Source: CAZERD01 sp964515405
GTDB taxonomy: Bacteria > Campylobacterota_A > Desulfurellia > Desulfurellales > CAZERD01
Length of the DNA stretch: 38,392 nt
Direction: 5' to 3'
Assembly: GCA_964515405.1 (NCBI GenBank)
Contig: CAZERD010000012.1
Span: 1-38,392 of the forward strand
The notes under the pieces: generated by a model
Told to the model about the DNA's origin: nothing
Databases searched by the model: none
Seen by the model: the letters and a program-made list of their open reading frames with translations, nothing else
Shown: positions 24,353 through 31,817 of the stretch, in pieces
Position numbering within the stretch: position 1 is the stretch's first letter
How the letters are laid out: every line of letters starts with the position of its first letter
Made by a program: the position numbers and the translations under genes

Positions 24353-24551
24353 TTACGATCTCTTTATCCTCCTCCATACTATCATAGAAGAAACGGTTAT
24401 ACACTATCACATCCCAACACTTGTCCCACTCATTTACAATAACAAAAGAAGAGTCGCAGAGCTTCTTCAGCCTCCACATGCAAGCCCTGCTCACAGCGGG
24501 CCCACCCTCATTGTTGAAGCATATCTCAACCGTAGCATGAGGATTAAACAT
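24330..24551 (-). CDS. Unrecognised 73-residue protein, candidate antitoxin
   Basis: No known antitoxin fold is evident: there is no clear AbrB, ribbon-helix-helix or Phd motif. The protein is cysteine- and tryptophan-containing for its size (CMWRLKKLC, NEWDKCWDVIVYNRFF) and ends in an acidic segment (SMEEDKEIVNDEVF). The antitoxin call rests on position only: it lies directly upstream of, and overlaps by 23 bases, the MazF/PemK-like gene. ATG 24551 follows GGAGG at good spacing; a TTG two codons earlier is less likely. It starts 12 bases after the ubiE stop. Confidence 0.6.
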   Translation of the reverse strand: MFNPHATVEICFNNEGGPAVSRACMWRLKKLCDSSFVIVNEWDKCWDVIVYNRFFYDSMEEDKEIVNDEVFLW

Positions 24552-24563
24552 ACACAACCTCCA

Positions 24564-25253
24564 TCAGAACTTTACCCCAGTGTGTATATAGGAAATACCA
24601 AAACTCAACGGGTACCAGTCAACCTCCCTGAACCCAGCCCTTTCCATCATAGCTCCCAGAAATTCTACGTCAGGAAATGACCTTATAGAAGTCGGTAAAT
24701 AGCGGTAAGCCCTATGACTACCAGAAACCAAGCGACCGACAGTAGGGAGTATATAATCTGAATAAAAACCGTACACTCTCCTCACAACCCAAGATGGAGG
24801 TATCCCAAATTCAAGCACAACCAATCTCCCCCTCTCTCTTAGAACCCTATGGAACTCAAACAGAGCCGACATCCTGTCAATGATATTCCTTATGCCAAAT
24901 GCTATAATAACCCCATCAAAAGAACCGTCTGCAAAAGGAAGATTTTCACCCGTGGCGCATACAAAATCAACATCATTACCAGCCTCCGCAGACTTTTTAG
25001 CAGCGTGCTTCAGCATTTCGAAACTCAAATCTACCCCGATAACCCTCCCAACACCAACACCAAACAAAGCAAAAACCACATCACCCGTGCCCGTGGCAAC
25101 ATCAAGCACCCTATCACTACTCTCCAGCAATCTTGCTGCTCGCTTCCTCCACAATCTATCAACATTGAGACTCAAAACATGGTTCAACAGGTCATACCTT
25201 GCTGCTATAGAGGAAAACATCTCAGCGATGGTTCTGTTTTTACTATTTAACAT
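24564..25253 (-). CDS. ubiE: Demethylmenaquinone/ubiquinone C-methyltransferase
   Basis: SAM-dependent methyltransferase for the last C-methylation of menaquinone (MenG) or the corresponding ubiquinone step. The 229-residue protein has the family start IAEMFSSIAARYDLLNHVLS, SAM motif I LDVATGTGDVVFAL, VIGVDLSFEMLKHA, IIAFGIRNIID, and SGSHRAYRYLPTSIRSFPD near the end. ATG 25253 is preferred: the upstream TTG 25289 falls inside the promoter -35. No ribosome binding site lies between the putative -10 box and the ATG, suggesting a leaderless message. It heads the transcription unit with the toxin pair, prfB and lysS. Confidence 0.93.
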   Translation of the reverse strand: MLNSKNRTIAEMFSSIAARYDLLNHVLSLNVDRLWRKRAARLLESSDRVLDVATGTGDVVFALFGVGVGRVIGVDLSFEMLKHAAKKSAEAGNDVDFVCATGENLPFADGSFDGVIIAFGIRNIIDRMSALFEFHRVLRERGRLVVLEFGIPPSWVVRRVYGFYSDYILPTVGRLVSGSHRAYRYLPTSIRSFPDVEFLGAMMERAGFREVDWYPLSFGISYIHTGVKF

Positions 25254-25260
25254 TACAATC

Positions 25261-25289
25261 TGTTTAACATCTAAAACAAAAAAGGTCAA
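25261..25289 (-). promoter_or_regulatory. Possible leaderless promoter for ubiE
   Basis: Minus strand TTGACC (25284-25289), 17-base spacer, TAAACA (25261-25266, weak), then seven bases to ATG 25253. The geometry repeats that of the cyclotransferase promoter at 7791-7819. The -10 match is only three of six. Confidence 0.4.
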
Positions 25290-25317
25290 GCCAAAAAGCC
25301 CAACACAACAAAAACTA

Positions 25318-25337
25318 TTTTGACAAGGAAGTCAAAA
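25318..25337 (+). promoter_or_regulatory. Perfect inverted repeat TTTTGAC-N6-GTCAAAA, possible operator
   Basis: TTTTGAC (25318-25324) is an exact reverse complement of GTCAAAA (25331-25337) across a six-base spacer, and it covers the -35 box of the channel promoter. Such placement is typical of a repressor site. The half-site spacing puts the half-site centres 13 bases apart; no regulator is identifiable. Confidence 0.5.
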
Positions 25338-25348
25338 TACTCTATTCT
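25320..25348 (+). promoter_or_regulatory. Promoter for the potassium channel gene
   Basis: Perfect TTGACA (25320-25325), 17-base spacer, TATTCT (25343-25348, four of six). The leader would be about 15 bases and carries GGGGTG before ATG 25370. The -35 lies within the inverted repeat. Confidence 0.65.
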
Positions 25349-25369
25349 CACAGAGCATACGGGGTGAAC

Positions 25370-26773
25370 ATGAGGAAAAAACCAACGCTCCACCAGGTAT
25401 TATATAGCAACAACATCACATCTGACGTATTTGATATATTCATGAGCCTGGTCATAATGTCCTCAATAGTCCTCCCACTGCTGAACAAGCTCTACATGCA
25501 CAACCTAACGGATATGTACCACATAGGCAGAATCATTTATTTAACCATTTTCGCCACTGAAATGATACTGAACACAATATCAGACACAAAAGAAAAAAAC
25601 ATAACGATATTTCCAATTTTTAGGAGACCAGTATTCTGGATAGATGCAATCTCCTTAATCCCATACTCAATCATTCCAGCTCCTTTTTCAAATATCATTC
25701 TCATTGCAAGGTTTCTTAAACTAAAAAGGTTCCACAGGGGGTTAAACGAATGGTTTTATATCCTGAAGGACAGATTCTTTGAACTATCCATATTTTTCTT
25801 TACATTCGTCCTATTCATAATTATATCATCCATATTGATATTGATGGCTGAACATAGCATAAATCCACAGTTCAGAAACATATGGGACGCCCTGTGGTGG
25901 AGTATAGTTACAATAACAACAGTAGGATATGGCGATATATATCCCATCACACCCGCTGGTAAGGTAATAGCAGCATTCATCATGATAACTGGTATATCCA
26001 GTATAGCTATCCTCACAAGCATAGTATCAACAGCCTTTATCAACCGACTGATAAGAATCAAGATGAACACTGAGGAGGTAATCATGAACAAGGTTAGAAA
26101 AATGAACAAGCATTTCATTATCTGTGGATACGGGAGAATGAGCGAGGTAGTTTCAAAAGAACTATCGGATAACGGAAAAGAATTCGTGATAATAGAAAAG
26201 AACGAAAAAACCTATCAGAATGCCATAAGTAAAGGGTATCTCGCCATTTTGGGAGATGCCACAGAAGAGGAAACACTCAAACAAGCAAACATAGAAAAGG
26301 CAAAAGCCATCGTGCTTCTCATGGACTCCGACGCGACAAATCTTTATACACTCATAATAGCGCGGGAGGAAAATAGAAACCTAATGGCCATAGTACGTGC
26401 AGATTCAAAAGAGTCAGCAAAGAAATTCTCAAAACTCGGAGCTAAAGTCATATCACCATATCAACTAAGTGCCTACAGCATAAGCAGAATGCTCATATCT
26501 CCAGCTGTAGCAGAATTCATTTCTGTACTAAAAAGCGGGGATGAAGTTATAGAGATAGGCGAATTTCTTATAAAACCAGGATCAAAATACAGCAACCGAA
26601 GAATAAAGGACACAGATATACGCTCCAAATACAACATAATAGTAATAAAAATCGTTCTACCAAACAAAACATATATCTTTAATCCCAAGGCAGAAGACAT
26701 AATCCCAGAAAACTCAATCATAGTATGCGTAGGCGAAAAAGAAAATATGGAAAAATTTGAAAGAAATATCTAA
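25370..26773 (+). CDS. Potassium channel-like protein with RCK (TrkA-N/TrkA-C) domains
   Basis: A 467-residue ion channel: several N-terminal transmembrane helices (first about 22-40), a pore helix and the potassium selectivity filter TVGYGD near residue 184, an inner helix, then a cytosolic RCK domain. The RCK nucleotide-binding start is HFIICGYGRMSEVV (about 247), followed by GDATEEETLKQANIEKAKAIV and a C-terminal TrkA-C domain ending IIPENSIIVCVGE. A basic helix (ARFLKLKRFHRG) precedes the pore, as in six-helix channels, but a true voltage sensor is not clear. The gating ligand is unknown. GTG 25364 is also possible as start. Its stop overlaps the opposing lspA stop. Confidence 0.9.
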   Translation: MRKKPTLHQVLYSNNITSDVFDIFMSLVIMSSIVLPLLNKLYMHNLTDMYHIGRIIYLTIFATEMILNTISDTKEKNITIFPIFRRPVFWIDAISLIPYSIIPAPFSNIILIARFLKLKRFHRGLNEWFYILKDRFFELSIFFFTFVLFIIISSILILMAEHSINPQFRNIWDALWWSIVTITTVGYGDIYPITPAGKVIAAFIMITGISSIAILTSIVSTAFINRLIRIKMNTEEVIMNKVRKMNKHFIICGYGRMSEVVSKELSDNGKEFVIIEKNEKTYQNAISKGYLAILGDATEEETLKQANIEKAKAIVLLMDSDATNLYTLIIAREENRNLMAIVRADSKESAKKFSKLGAKVISPYQLSAYSISRMLISPAVAEFISVLKSGDEVIEIGEFLIKPGSKYSNRRIKDTDIRSKYNIIVIKIVLPNKTYIFNPKAEDIIPENSIIVCVGEKENMEKFERNI

Positions 26774-27255
26774 GCCCCAGACCTACTCCCAAACACGTAC
26801 AAAAGTAAAACAAACATGCCAAGAGTTATAAACGTATCTGCAAGATTGAATGCAGGATAATGAAGATGCCCAATATGAAAATCCAAAAAATCAACTACAT
26901 AGCCACCGAATACCCTATCATACAAATTGCCCAACGCTCCTCCACCTATCATAGACAACGCCATAATAAAAACAAAATCCCTTCTCTTCCCAAACATAAT
27001 GAGAAACAGGATAACAATAAATACAGCACCGCTCATCACACACAGTACTACAGTCCTCTCTACCCCTGCCAAGTGAGCAAACATCCCAAAAGCTATCCCC
27101 TCATTGTGAACATTGACGATATTGAAAAAACCCTTTACCACAGGTATAACTTGCCCCTTTCCAACTGCTGAGGAAATATATAACTTAGAAACAAAATCAA
27201 CAAAGAAAAAGAGGAGTATCAAAGACACTCCCACAAAAGCATTCCTATTCTTCAA
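26770..27255 (-). CDS. lspA: Lipoprotein signal peptidase (signal peptidase II)
   Basis: Inner-membrane aspartyl protease that cleaves prolipoprotein signal peptides. The 161-residue protein has four predicted helices and both catalytic Asp blocks: GGGALGNLYDRVFGGYVVDF and FNLADTFITLG; NVHNEGIAFGMF is the conserved middle motif. It overlaps the rplQ end by 11 bases, so it is carried on the ribosomal-protein transcript, an unusual home. A likely substrate, the DUF1318 lipoprotein, is encoded 8 kb away. Its stop overlaps the channel stop (CTAA). Confidence 0.95.
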   Translation of the reverse strand: MKNRNAFVGVSLILLFFFVDFVSKLYISSAVGKGQVIPVVKGFFNIVNVHNEGIAFGMFAHLAGVERTVVLCVMSGAVFIVILFLIMFGKRRDFVFIMALSMIGGGALGNLYDRVFGGYVVDFLDFHIGHLHYPAFNLADTFITLGMFVLLLYVFGSRSGA

Positions 27256-27613
27256 GGTCTTCTACAAACTCCACCAGGGCCAATCTTGCACTATCCCCTT
27301 TGCGAAATCCCAATTTAATTATCCTCATATAACCCCCATTTCTATCCTTGTAACGGGGCGCTATATCCTGAAAGAGCTTCCTTGTAACGTATTTATTATT
27401 ATACAGGTTGGACAAAACTCTTCTCCTGGAGTTTAAACTGTCGTCCTTAGCCACAGTAATCAACCTACTCAAAAACCTAACAAGTTCCTTTGCCTTGGGT
27501 TCCGTAGTGGTTATCTTCCCGTGCTCTATCATCGAAATGGCCAAATTCCTCAGTAGATGCTTTCTTCTCTCCGAATCTATGCTCAGAGTCCTGTAGCCCT
27601 TTCTATGCTTCAT
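27245..27613 (-). CDS. rplQ: Large ribosomal subunit protein bL17
   Basis: bL17 lies near the peptide exit tunnel. The 122-residue protein starts MKHRKGYRTLSIDSERRKHLLRN, shortened here from the family block, with KITTTEPKAKELVRFLSRLI and a C-terminal MRIIKLGFRKGDSARLALVE. It lies three bases after rpoA, the usual end of the alpha operon, and its last codons overlap lspA. Confidence 0.96.
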   Translation of the reverse strand: MKHRKGYRTLSIDSERRKHLLRNLAISMIEHGKITTTEPKAKELVRFLSRLITVAKDDSLNSRRRVLSNLYNNKYVTRKLFQDIAPRYKDRNGGYMRIIKLGFRKGDSARLALVEFVEDLEE

Positions 27614-27616
27614 GTC

Positions 27617-28639
27617 TCACTCCTTCTCAGAATTCTCCTCAAGTTTCTTCCTGAGACTCTCTATCTTCTCAAGCTGCTCCCTAGTAAAATGCGTATCCAA
27701 CTCAAGATTCAGCTGCTTCAATGCATTCTTAATCTCTTTCAGCGACTGCTTACCAAAGTTCTTCGTACTCAACAACTCAGCATCTGTCTTCTGGACAAGC
27801 TGATATATATATTTTATACTATGGCTTTTGAGACAATTAGAAGCCCTAACATTCAATTCAAGCTCATCTATAGTCTTAAGCAAATTTTCATCTACAGTCT
27901 CCTCTTCATCCACACTACCCTCAGCTTCTTCATCCCTCTTCTGGAAAGATCCGCCAAAGAACGAAAGGTACTTGACAAGGATCTCGCTTGCCTTATTGAC
28001 ACAGGTAATTGGATCTACCGTACCATTTGTCTCCACCTCAAGAACAAGCCTCTCAAAATCATAAAAATTCCTAAGAATACTTTTCTCAGTGTGAAAAGCA
28101 ACCCTCTTTACTGGGGAATAGGAAGCATCCACCGGTATATAACCTATATTTCTGTTCACAAGCTCAATATCAGCCTGCTTATATCCAATCCCTGTAGAGA
28201 GATATATCCGAGCACTTAAAACCGCCCCATCCATCAACGTAGCTATATAATGCTCCGGATTAAGAACCTCTACTCCAAAGGGTACCTCCAAATCACCTGC
28301 CCTTACTTCGCAGGGTCCTGTCTTATCAAGCGTCACCGCTATGTCTCCTTCGGGCTTCTCTCCTGCAAACTTAAACAAAACACCTTTCAAGTTAAGGATT
28401 ATATTCAAAACGTCTTCCTGAACCCCCGGCACAGTGGAGAACTCATGATCAACGTTCTCTATTTCCACACCCACCACAGCGACTCCAGGAATACTTGACA
28501 ACAAAACCCTGCGCAGGGCATTGCCCAGTGTAATAGCATAACCTTCATTCAGAGGCTCAAACGAGAACTTACCATAACTCTCAGTAAGTTTCTCTATTTT
28601 AACGCCAGCAGGCACTTGCAAAAATTCAAAAACATTCAT
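27617..28639 (-). CDS. rpoA: DNA-directed RNA polymerase subunit alpha
   Basis: Scaffold for RNA polymerase assembly and contact point for UP elements and activators. The 340-residue protein has the N-terminal assembly domain (FEPLNEGYAITLGNALRRVL, PGVQEDVLNIILNLK), a flexible acidic linker (about 235-255) and the C-terminal DNA-contacting domain (LELNVRASNCLKSHSIKYI, NFGKQSLKEIKNAL). An intact alpha-CTD means activator and UP-element control should operate. It follows rpsD by 14 bases. Confidence 0.97.
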   Translation of the reverse strand: MNVFEFLQVPAGVKIEKLTESYGKFSFEPLNEGYAITLGNALRRVLLSSIPGVAVVGVEIENVDHEFSTVPGVQEDVLNIILNLKGVLFKFAGEKPEGDIAVTLDKTGPCEVRAGDLEVPFGVEVLNPEHYIATLMDGAVLSARIYLSTGIGYKQADIELVNRNIGYIPVDASYSPVKRVAFHTEKSILRNFYDFERLVLEVETNGTVDPITCVNKASEILVKYLSFFGGSFQKRDEEAEGSVDEEETVDENLLKTIDELELNVRASNCLKSHSIKYIYQLVQKTDAELLSTKNFGKQSLKEIKNALKQLNLELDTHFTREQLEKIESLRKKLEENSEKE

Positions 28640-28653
28640 ATGGTTATACTCCT

Positions 28654-29280
28654 TTACTTAGAGTAAAGCTCAACAATGGCGTTAGGATTGAAAGGAGGTT
28701 GTACATCTTCCCTAGCCGGCACATCCATAAACTTTACCGACAACAAATCAACATCCACAGAGAGCCATGGATAAGAAACATTCCTAGCCCTGTTTTCAAA
28801 TTGCTCCTTAAATCCTTCCTTAGAGGCAATCTTATCGCTTAACTTAACAACATCACCTTTTTTCAACAAATAAGAAGCTATTCTAACCTTCCTGCCGTTA
28901 ACATATATATGCCCATGTGAAACAAGTTGCCTAGCCTGTCTTCTGGAAGCGGCAAAACCAGCTCTAAAAGCCACATTGTCAAGCCTTCTCTCAAGGAGCC
29001 TAACAAGGTTTTCTCCCGTCTCTCCTCTCTGTTTTTTAGCCTCAAAAAAATAGTTACGGAATTGCCTTTCCACAATTCCATATATGGCTTTAGCTCTCTG
29101 CTTTTCCTTAAGGTGCAAAGCGTAGTTAGACTCTTTTCTCCTCATCATTCTTGACTTACCAGGAGGATACGGTCTCCTCTCAAAAGCACACTTGTTCGTG
29201 AAACATTTATCTCCCTTCAAAAAAAGCTTAACCCCAAGTGCTCTACACCTTCTACATGCACCATCATGATAAACTGCCAT
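28654..29280 (-). CDS. rpsD: Small ribosomal subunit protein uS4, zinc-binding form
   Basis: 16S rRNA primary binder that nucleates small-subunit assembly. The 208-residue protein keeps four N-terminal cysteines (CRRCR, then CFTNKC), the zinc-finger form of uS4. The S4 RNA-binding domain shows RLDNVAFRAGFAASRRQARQ and VSHGHIYVNGRKV. GTG 29286 is in frame, but ATG 29280 fits AGAGGTG better, the same context as proS. The protein may also repress its own operon, as uS4 does in other bacteria. Confidence 0.96.
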   Translation of the reverse strand: MAVYHDGACRRCRALGVKLFLKGDKCFTNKCAFERRPYPPGKSRMMRRKESNYALHLKEKQRAKAIYGIVERQFRNYFFEAKKQRGETGENLVRLLERRLDNVAFRAGFAASRRQARQLVSHGHIYVNGRKVRIASYLLKKGDVVKLSDKIASKEGFKEQFENRARNVSYPWLSVDVDLLSVKFMDVPAREDVQPPFNPNAIVELYSK

Positions 29281-29293
29281 ACTCACCTCTTAC

Positions 29294-29677
29294 CTACACT
29301 CTTCTTCTCTTTGGCGGTCTGCACCCATTGTGAGGTATGGGTGTAACGTCCCTGATAGACTTTATTTTTATGCCTGAAGCCTGAATAGACCTTATGGCCG
29401 TCTCTCTCCCCGCACCAGGTCCCTTAACCCTCACATCAACCTCTTTAATACCCATAGTCATAGCCTTCTTTGATGCGTTCTCAGCCGTAACCTGAGCCGC
29501 AAAAGGCGTTCCCTTTCTCGTACCTTTAAACCCACTACTGCCCGCTGAAGCCCAAGCTATCACGTTTCCATCCTTATCTGTGAATGTAACTATAGTGTTA
29601 TTAAACGTTGACTGAATATAGGCTATACCTGAAACTATATTTTTTTTAGTCTTTCTCCTACTGCCCTTCTTAGCCAT
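29294..29677 (-). CDS. rpsK: Small ribosomal subunit protein uS11
   Basis: Platform protein of the 30S subunit near the mRNA exit. The 127-residue protein shows the family blocks IQSTFNNTIVTFTDKDGNVI, SSGFKGTRKGTPFAAQ, VRVKGPGAGRETAIR and the basic C-terminus VTPIPHNGCRPPKRRRV. It lies 13 bases before rpsD and 24 bases after rpsM, in standard alpha-operon order. Confidence 0.97.
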   Translation of the reverse strand: MAKKGSRRKTKKNIVSGIAYIQSTFNNTIVTFTDKDGNVIAWASAGSSGFKGTRKGTPFAAQVTAENASKKAMTMGIKEVDVRVKGPGAGRETAIRSIQASGIKIKSIRDVTPIPHNGCRPPKRRRV

Positions 29678-29701
29678 AAATCGCTCCCCTAAAACGCATA
29701 C

Positions 29702-30061
29702 TTATTTCCTCCCAACCGTTTTCTTCCTTCCCTTTCTTGTCCTCGCGTTTGTCCTGGTTCTCTGCCCTCTCACAGGCAACCCTTTCCTATGTCTAAGCCC
29801 ACGATAACAACCAAGGTCCATTAATCTCTTGATGTTCATCGATACCTCTTTGCGAAGCTCACCCTCAACCTTGTACTCTGTAATAGCCGCCCTAATACGC
29901 TGAATCTCCTCTGGAGTGAGCTCATCAGTCTTCTTCTGGGGATCAACATTAGCCCTAGCAAGTATCTTCTTAGATCTTGACTTGCCTATCCCGTAAATGT
30001 ACGTCAAGGCTATAAAGATATTCTTATTCCTTGGCAATTCAACACCTGCAATACGCGCCAT
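29702..30061 (-). CDS. rpsM: Small ribosomal subunit protein uS13
   Basis: Head protein of the 30S subunit contacting the P-site tRNA and the large-subunit bridges. The 119-residue protein starts MARIAGVELPRNKNIFIALT, contains YGIGKSRSKKIL and CYRGLRHRKGLPVRGQRT, and ends with a basic tail (NARTRKGRKKTVGRK). It follows rpmJ by 16 bases with GGAGGG as ribosome binding site. Confidence 0.97.
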   Translation of the reverse strand: MARIAGVELPRNKNIFIALTYIYGIGKSRSKKILARANVDPQKKTDELTPEEIQRIRAAITEYKVEGELRKEVSMNIKRLMDLGCYRGLRHRKGLPVRGQRTRTNARTRKGRKKTVGRK

Positions 30062-30077
30062 TCAAAAACCCTCCAAA

Positions 30078-30191
30078 TTATCCCTGCCTCTGTTTATGTT
30101 TCGGATTCTCACAAACAACTCTAACAACACCCTTTCTCCTTATTATCTTACACTTGGGACATATCTTCTTTACCGATGCTCTAACTTTCAC
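30078..30191 (-). CDS. rpmJ: Large ribosomal subunit protein bL36, zinc-ribbon form
   Basis: A 37-residue protein, found by reading the gap between infA and rpsM. It starts at GTG 30191 with GGAGG seven bases upstream and reads KVRASVKKICPKCKIIRR, then VVCENPKHKQRQG. The ligands C11, C14, C27 and H32 make the zinc ribbon of the C+ form. Gene-finding with a minimum length above 40 codons would miss it. It stabilises 23S rRNA late in assembly. Confidence 0.95.
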   Translation of the reverse strand: MKVRASVKKICPKCKIIRRKGVVRVVCENPKHKQRQG

Positions 30192-30204
30192 TGCAAACCT
30201 CCAT

Positions 30205-30423
30205 CTATTTGTATCTGTAAGTTATCCTCCCCCTATCAATGCTATATGGAGATAACTCAAGCCTAACCCTATCTCCGGGAAGTATCTTTATAAAATTCAT
30301 TCTCATCTTCCCGGCAACATGTGCCAGCACTACATGACCGTTGGGTAGTTTAACTCTAAACATAGCATTGGGCAAAGCCTCAATAACTTCACCATCAACA
30401 ACGATACCTTTCTCTTTAGCCAT
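30205..30423 (-). CDS. infA: Translation initiation factor IF-1
   Basis: A 72-residue OB-fold factor that occupies the 30S A site during initiation. Family sequence is clear: KGIVVDGEVIEALPNAMFRV, LPNGHVVLAHVAGKMRMNFI and LPGDRVRLELSPYSIDRGRI. It starts three bases after map and is followed by rpmJ, the standard map-infA-rpmJ arrangement. Confidence 0.97.
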   Translation of the reverse strand: MAKEKGIVVDGEVIEALPNAMFRVKLPNGHVVLAHVAGKMRMNFIKILPGDRVRLELSPYSIDRGRITYRYK

Positions 30424-30426
30424 AAA

Positions 30427-31179
30427 TCAAGCCTCACTCAAAATTACAGGTCCATTTTCCGTGATAGCTATGGTGTGTTCAAAGTGCGCCGAAGGTTTCC
30501 TATCCTTCGTAACAGCCGTCCAACCATCTCTCAACAAAACCACTTCCCATGTACCAGCATTAACCATGGGTTCTATAGCAAGCGTCATACCAACTCTTAA
30601 CATTATACGCTTTGTCTTCTCAACTGTAAAATTGGGTACTTCAGGTTCTTCGTGCAGATGCCTACCTATACCATGACCCACATAACTTCTCACAATACTA
30701 AATCCTTGTGATTCCACATAAGTCTGTATTGCTTCAGATATATCATACAAACTATTCCCAGGAATAGCCTTCTCTATCCCCCGATATAAAGCCTCTCTCG
30801 TAACCATCATAAGCCTTTCCTTATCCTGATCAATACTCCCAGCACCAACACTTACGGCTGAATCACCATAAAATCCACCAAGCTCAAGACCAAAATCAAG
30901 GCTCACCAAGTCACCTTCCCTTATCACTCTTTTCTTAGAAGGTATCCCATGCACAACTTCCTCATTGATCGAAACACAAAGAGACTTTGGGAAACCACCA
31001 TACCCCTTAAAAGCACACCTTGCATGCCTCCTCCTTGCCTCCTTCTCAGCTATATCATTCAATCTGGCTGTCGTGATGCCCGGTTCTACAGCCTCCCTAA
31101 GTATCTGTAATATCTCACCCACCATACGATTAACCGCCCTCATCTTCTCTATTTCTTCCTTGGTCTTGATAGAAATCAC
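30427..31179 (-). CDS. map: Methionine aminopeptidase, type I
   Basis: Removes the initiator Met from nascent proteins using a two-metal site. The 250-residue protein starts directly with the catalytic domain (no N-terminal zinc finger), so it is the type Ia form. The metal ligands lie in VSLDFGLELGGFYGDSAV (two Asp), SYVGHGIGRHLHEEP (His), TLAIEPMVNAG (Glu) and AHFEHTIAIT (Glu). The substrate His is in NEEVVHGIPS. It overlaps adk by four bases. Confidence 0.97.
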   Translation of the reverse strand: MISIKTKEEIEKMRAVNRMVGEILQILREAVEPGITTARLNDIAEKEARRRHARCAFKGYGGFPKSLCVSINEEVVHGIPSKKRVIREGDLVSLDFGLELGGFYGDSAVSVGAGSIDQDKERLMMVTREALYRGIEKAIPGNSLYDISEAIQTYVESQGFSIVRSYVGHGIGRHLHEEPEVPNFTVEKTKRIMLRVGMTLAIEPMVNAGTWEVVLLRDGWTAVTKDRKPSAHFEHTIAITENGPVILSEA

Positions 31180-31817
31180 TTAATCTCCTTCACTATTCTG
31201 TTAAACACTTCCTCAATAGAACCACTACCATCAATCTCTAACAACAGATTACGATCACGATAATAAGCAACAAGCGGAGCAGTAATTTCATTATAAACCT
31301 TCAACCTTTTAAGGATAGTCTCTTCCCTATCGTCCTTTCTCTGCAATAGATTTCCTCCACACTTATCGCACACACCCTGAACCGAAGGAGGATCAAACAC
31401 AACATGATAAACTGCACCGCATTTCTCACAAATCCTCCTCCCGGATAACCTCCTTATTACATCATCATCTGGCACGTTTATGAATATAACCCTACTTAAA
31501 ACCAAACCATATTTATCAAGCATTCTGTCAAAAGCTTCAGCCTGCACCACAGTCCTTGGAAAACCATCAAGAATAAAACCCTTCCTAACTCCATCTCCTA
31601 CTATTCTTTTCTCTATCATGCCTATTATAAGGCTATCCGGAACAAGCTCTCCCCTACTCATGTAAGATGATGCCTCTCTGCCAAGAGAGGTAGATTCTCT
31701 CACTTCCTCCCTCAACATATCCCCAGTAACAATTCGTGGTATACCAAATCTACGGGCCATAAGCTCCCCCTGAGTGCCCTTACCCACACCTGGAGGACCC
31801 AAAAGAACAACTATCAT
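31176..31817 (-). CDS. adk: Adenylate kinase, zinc-containing
   Basis: Interconverts ATP, AMP and ADP. The 213-residue long-form enzyme has the P-loop GPPGVGKGTQ (7-16), the AMP-site GFILDGFPRTVVQAEAF, and a LID domain (about 122-160) with four cysteines as CEKC and CDKC, the zinc-binding variant typical of Gram-positive bacteria and many thermophiles. It overlaps both secY and map by four bases (ATGA-type), so the three are translationally coupled. Confidence 0.97.
   Translation of the reverse strand: MIVVLLGPPGVGKGTQGELMARRFGIPRIVTGDMLREEVRESTSLGREASSYMSRGELVPDSLIIGMIEKRIVGDGVRKGFILDGFPRTVVQAEAFDRMLDKYGLVLSRVIFINVPDDDVIRRLSGRRICEKCGAVYHVVFDPPSVQGVCDKCGGNLLQRKDDREETILKRLKVYNEITAPLVAYYRDRNLLLEIDGSGSIEEVFNRIVKEIK

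Noticed and set aside
27557..28219. 220-codon plus-strand frame
   Set aside because: Antisense to rpoA and rplQ, with no recognisable domain; a shadow of the leucine/serine-rich opposite strand.
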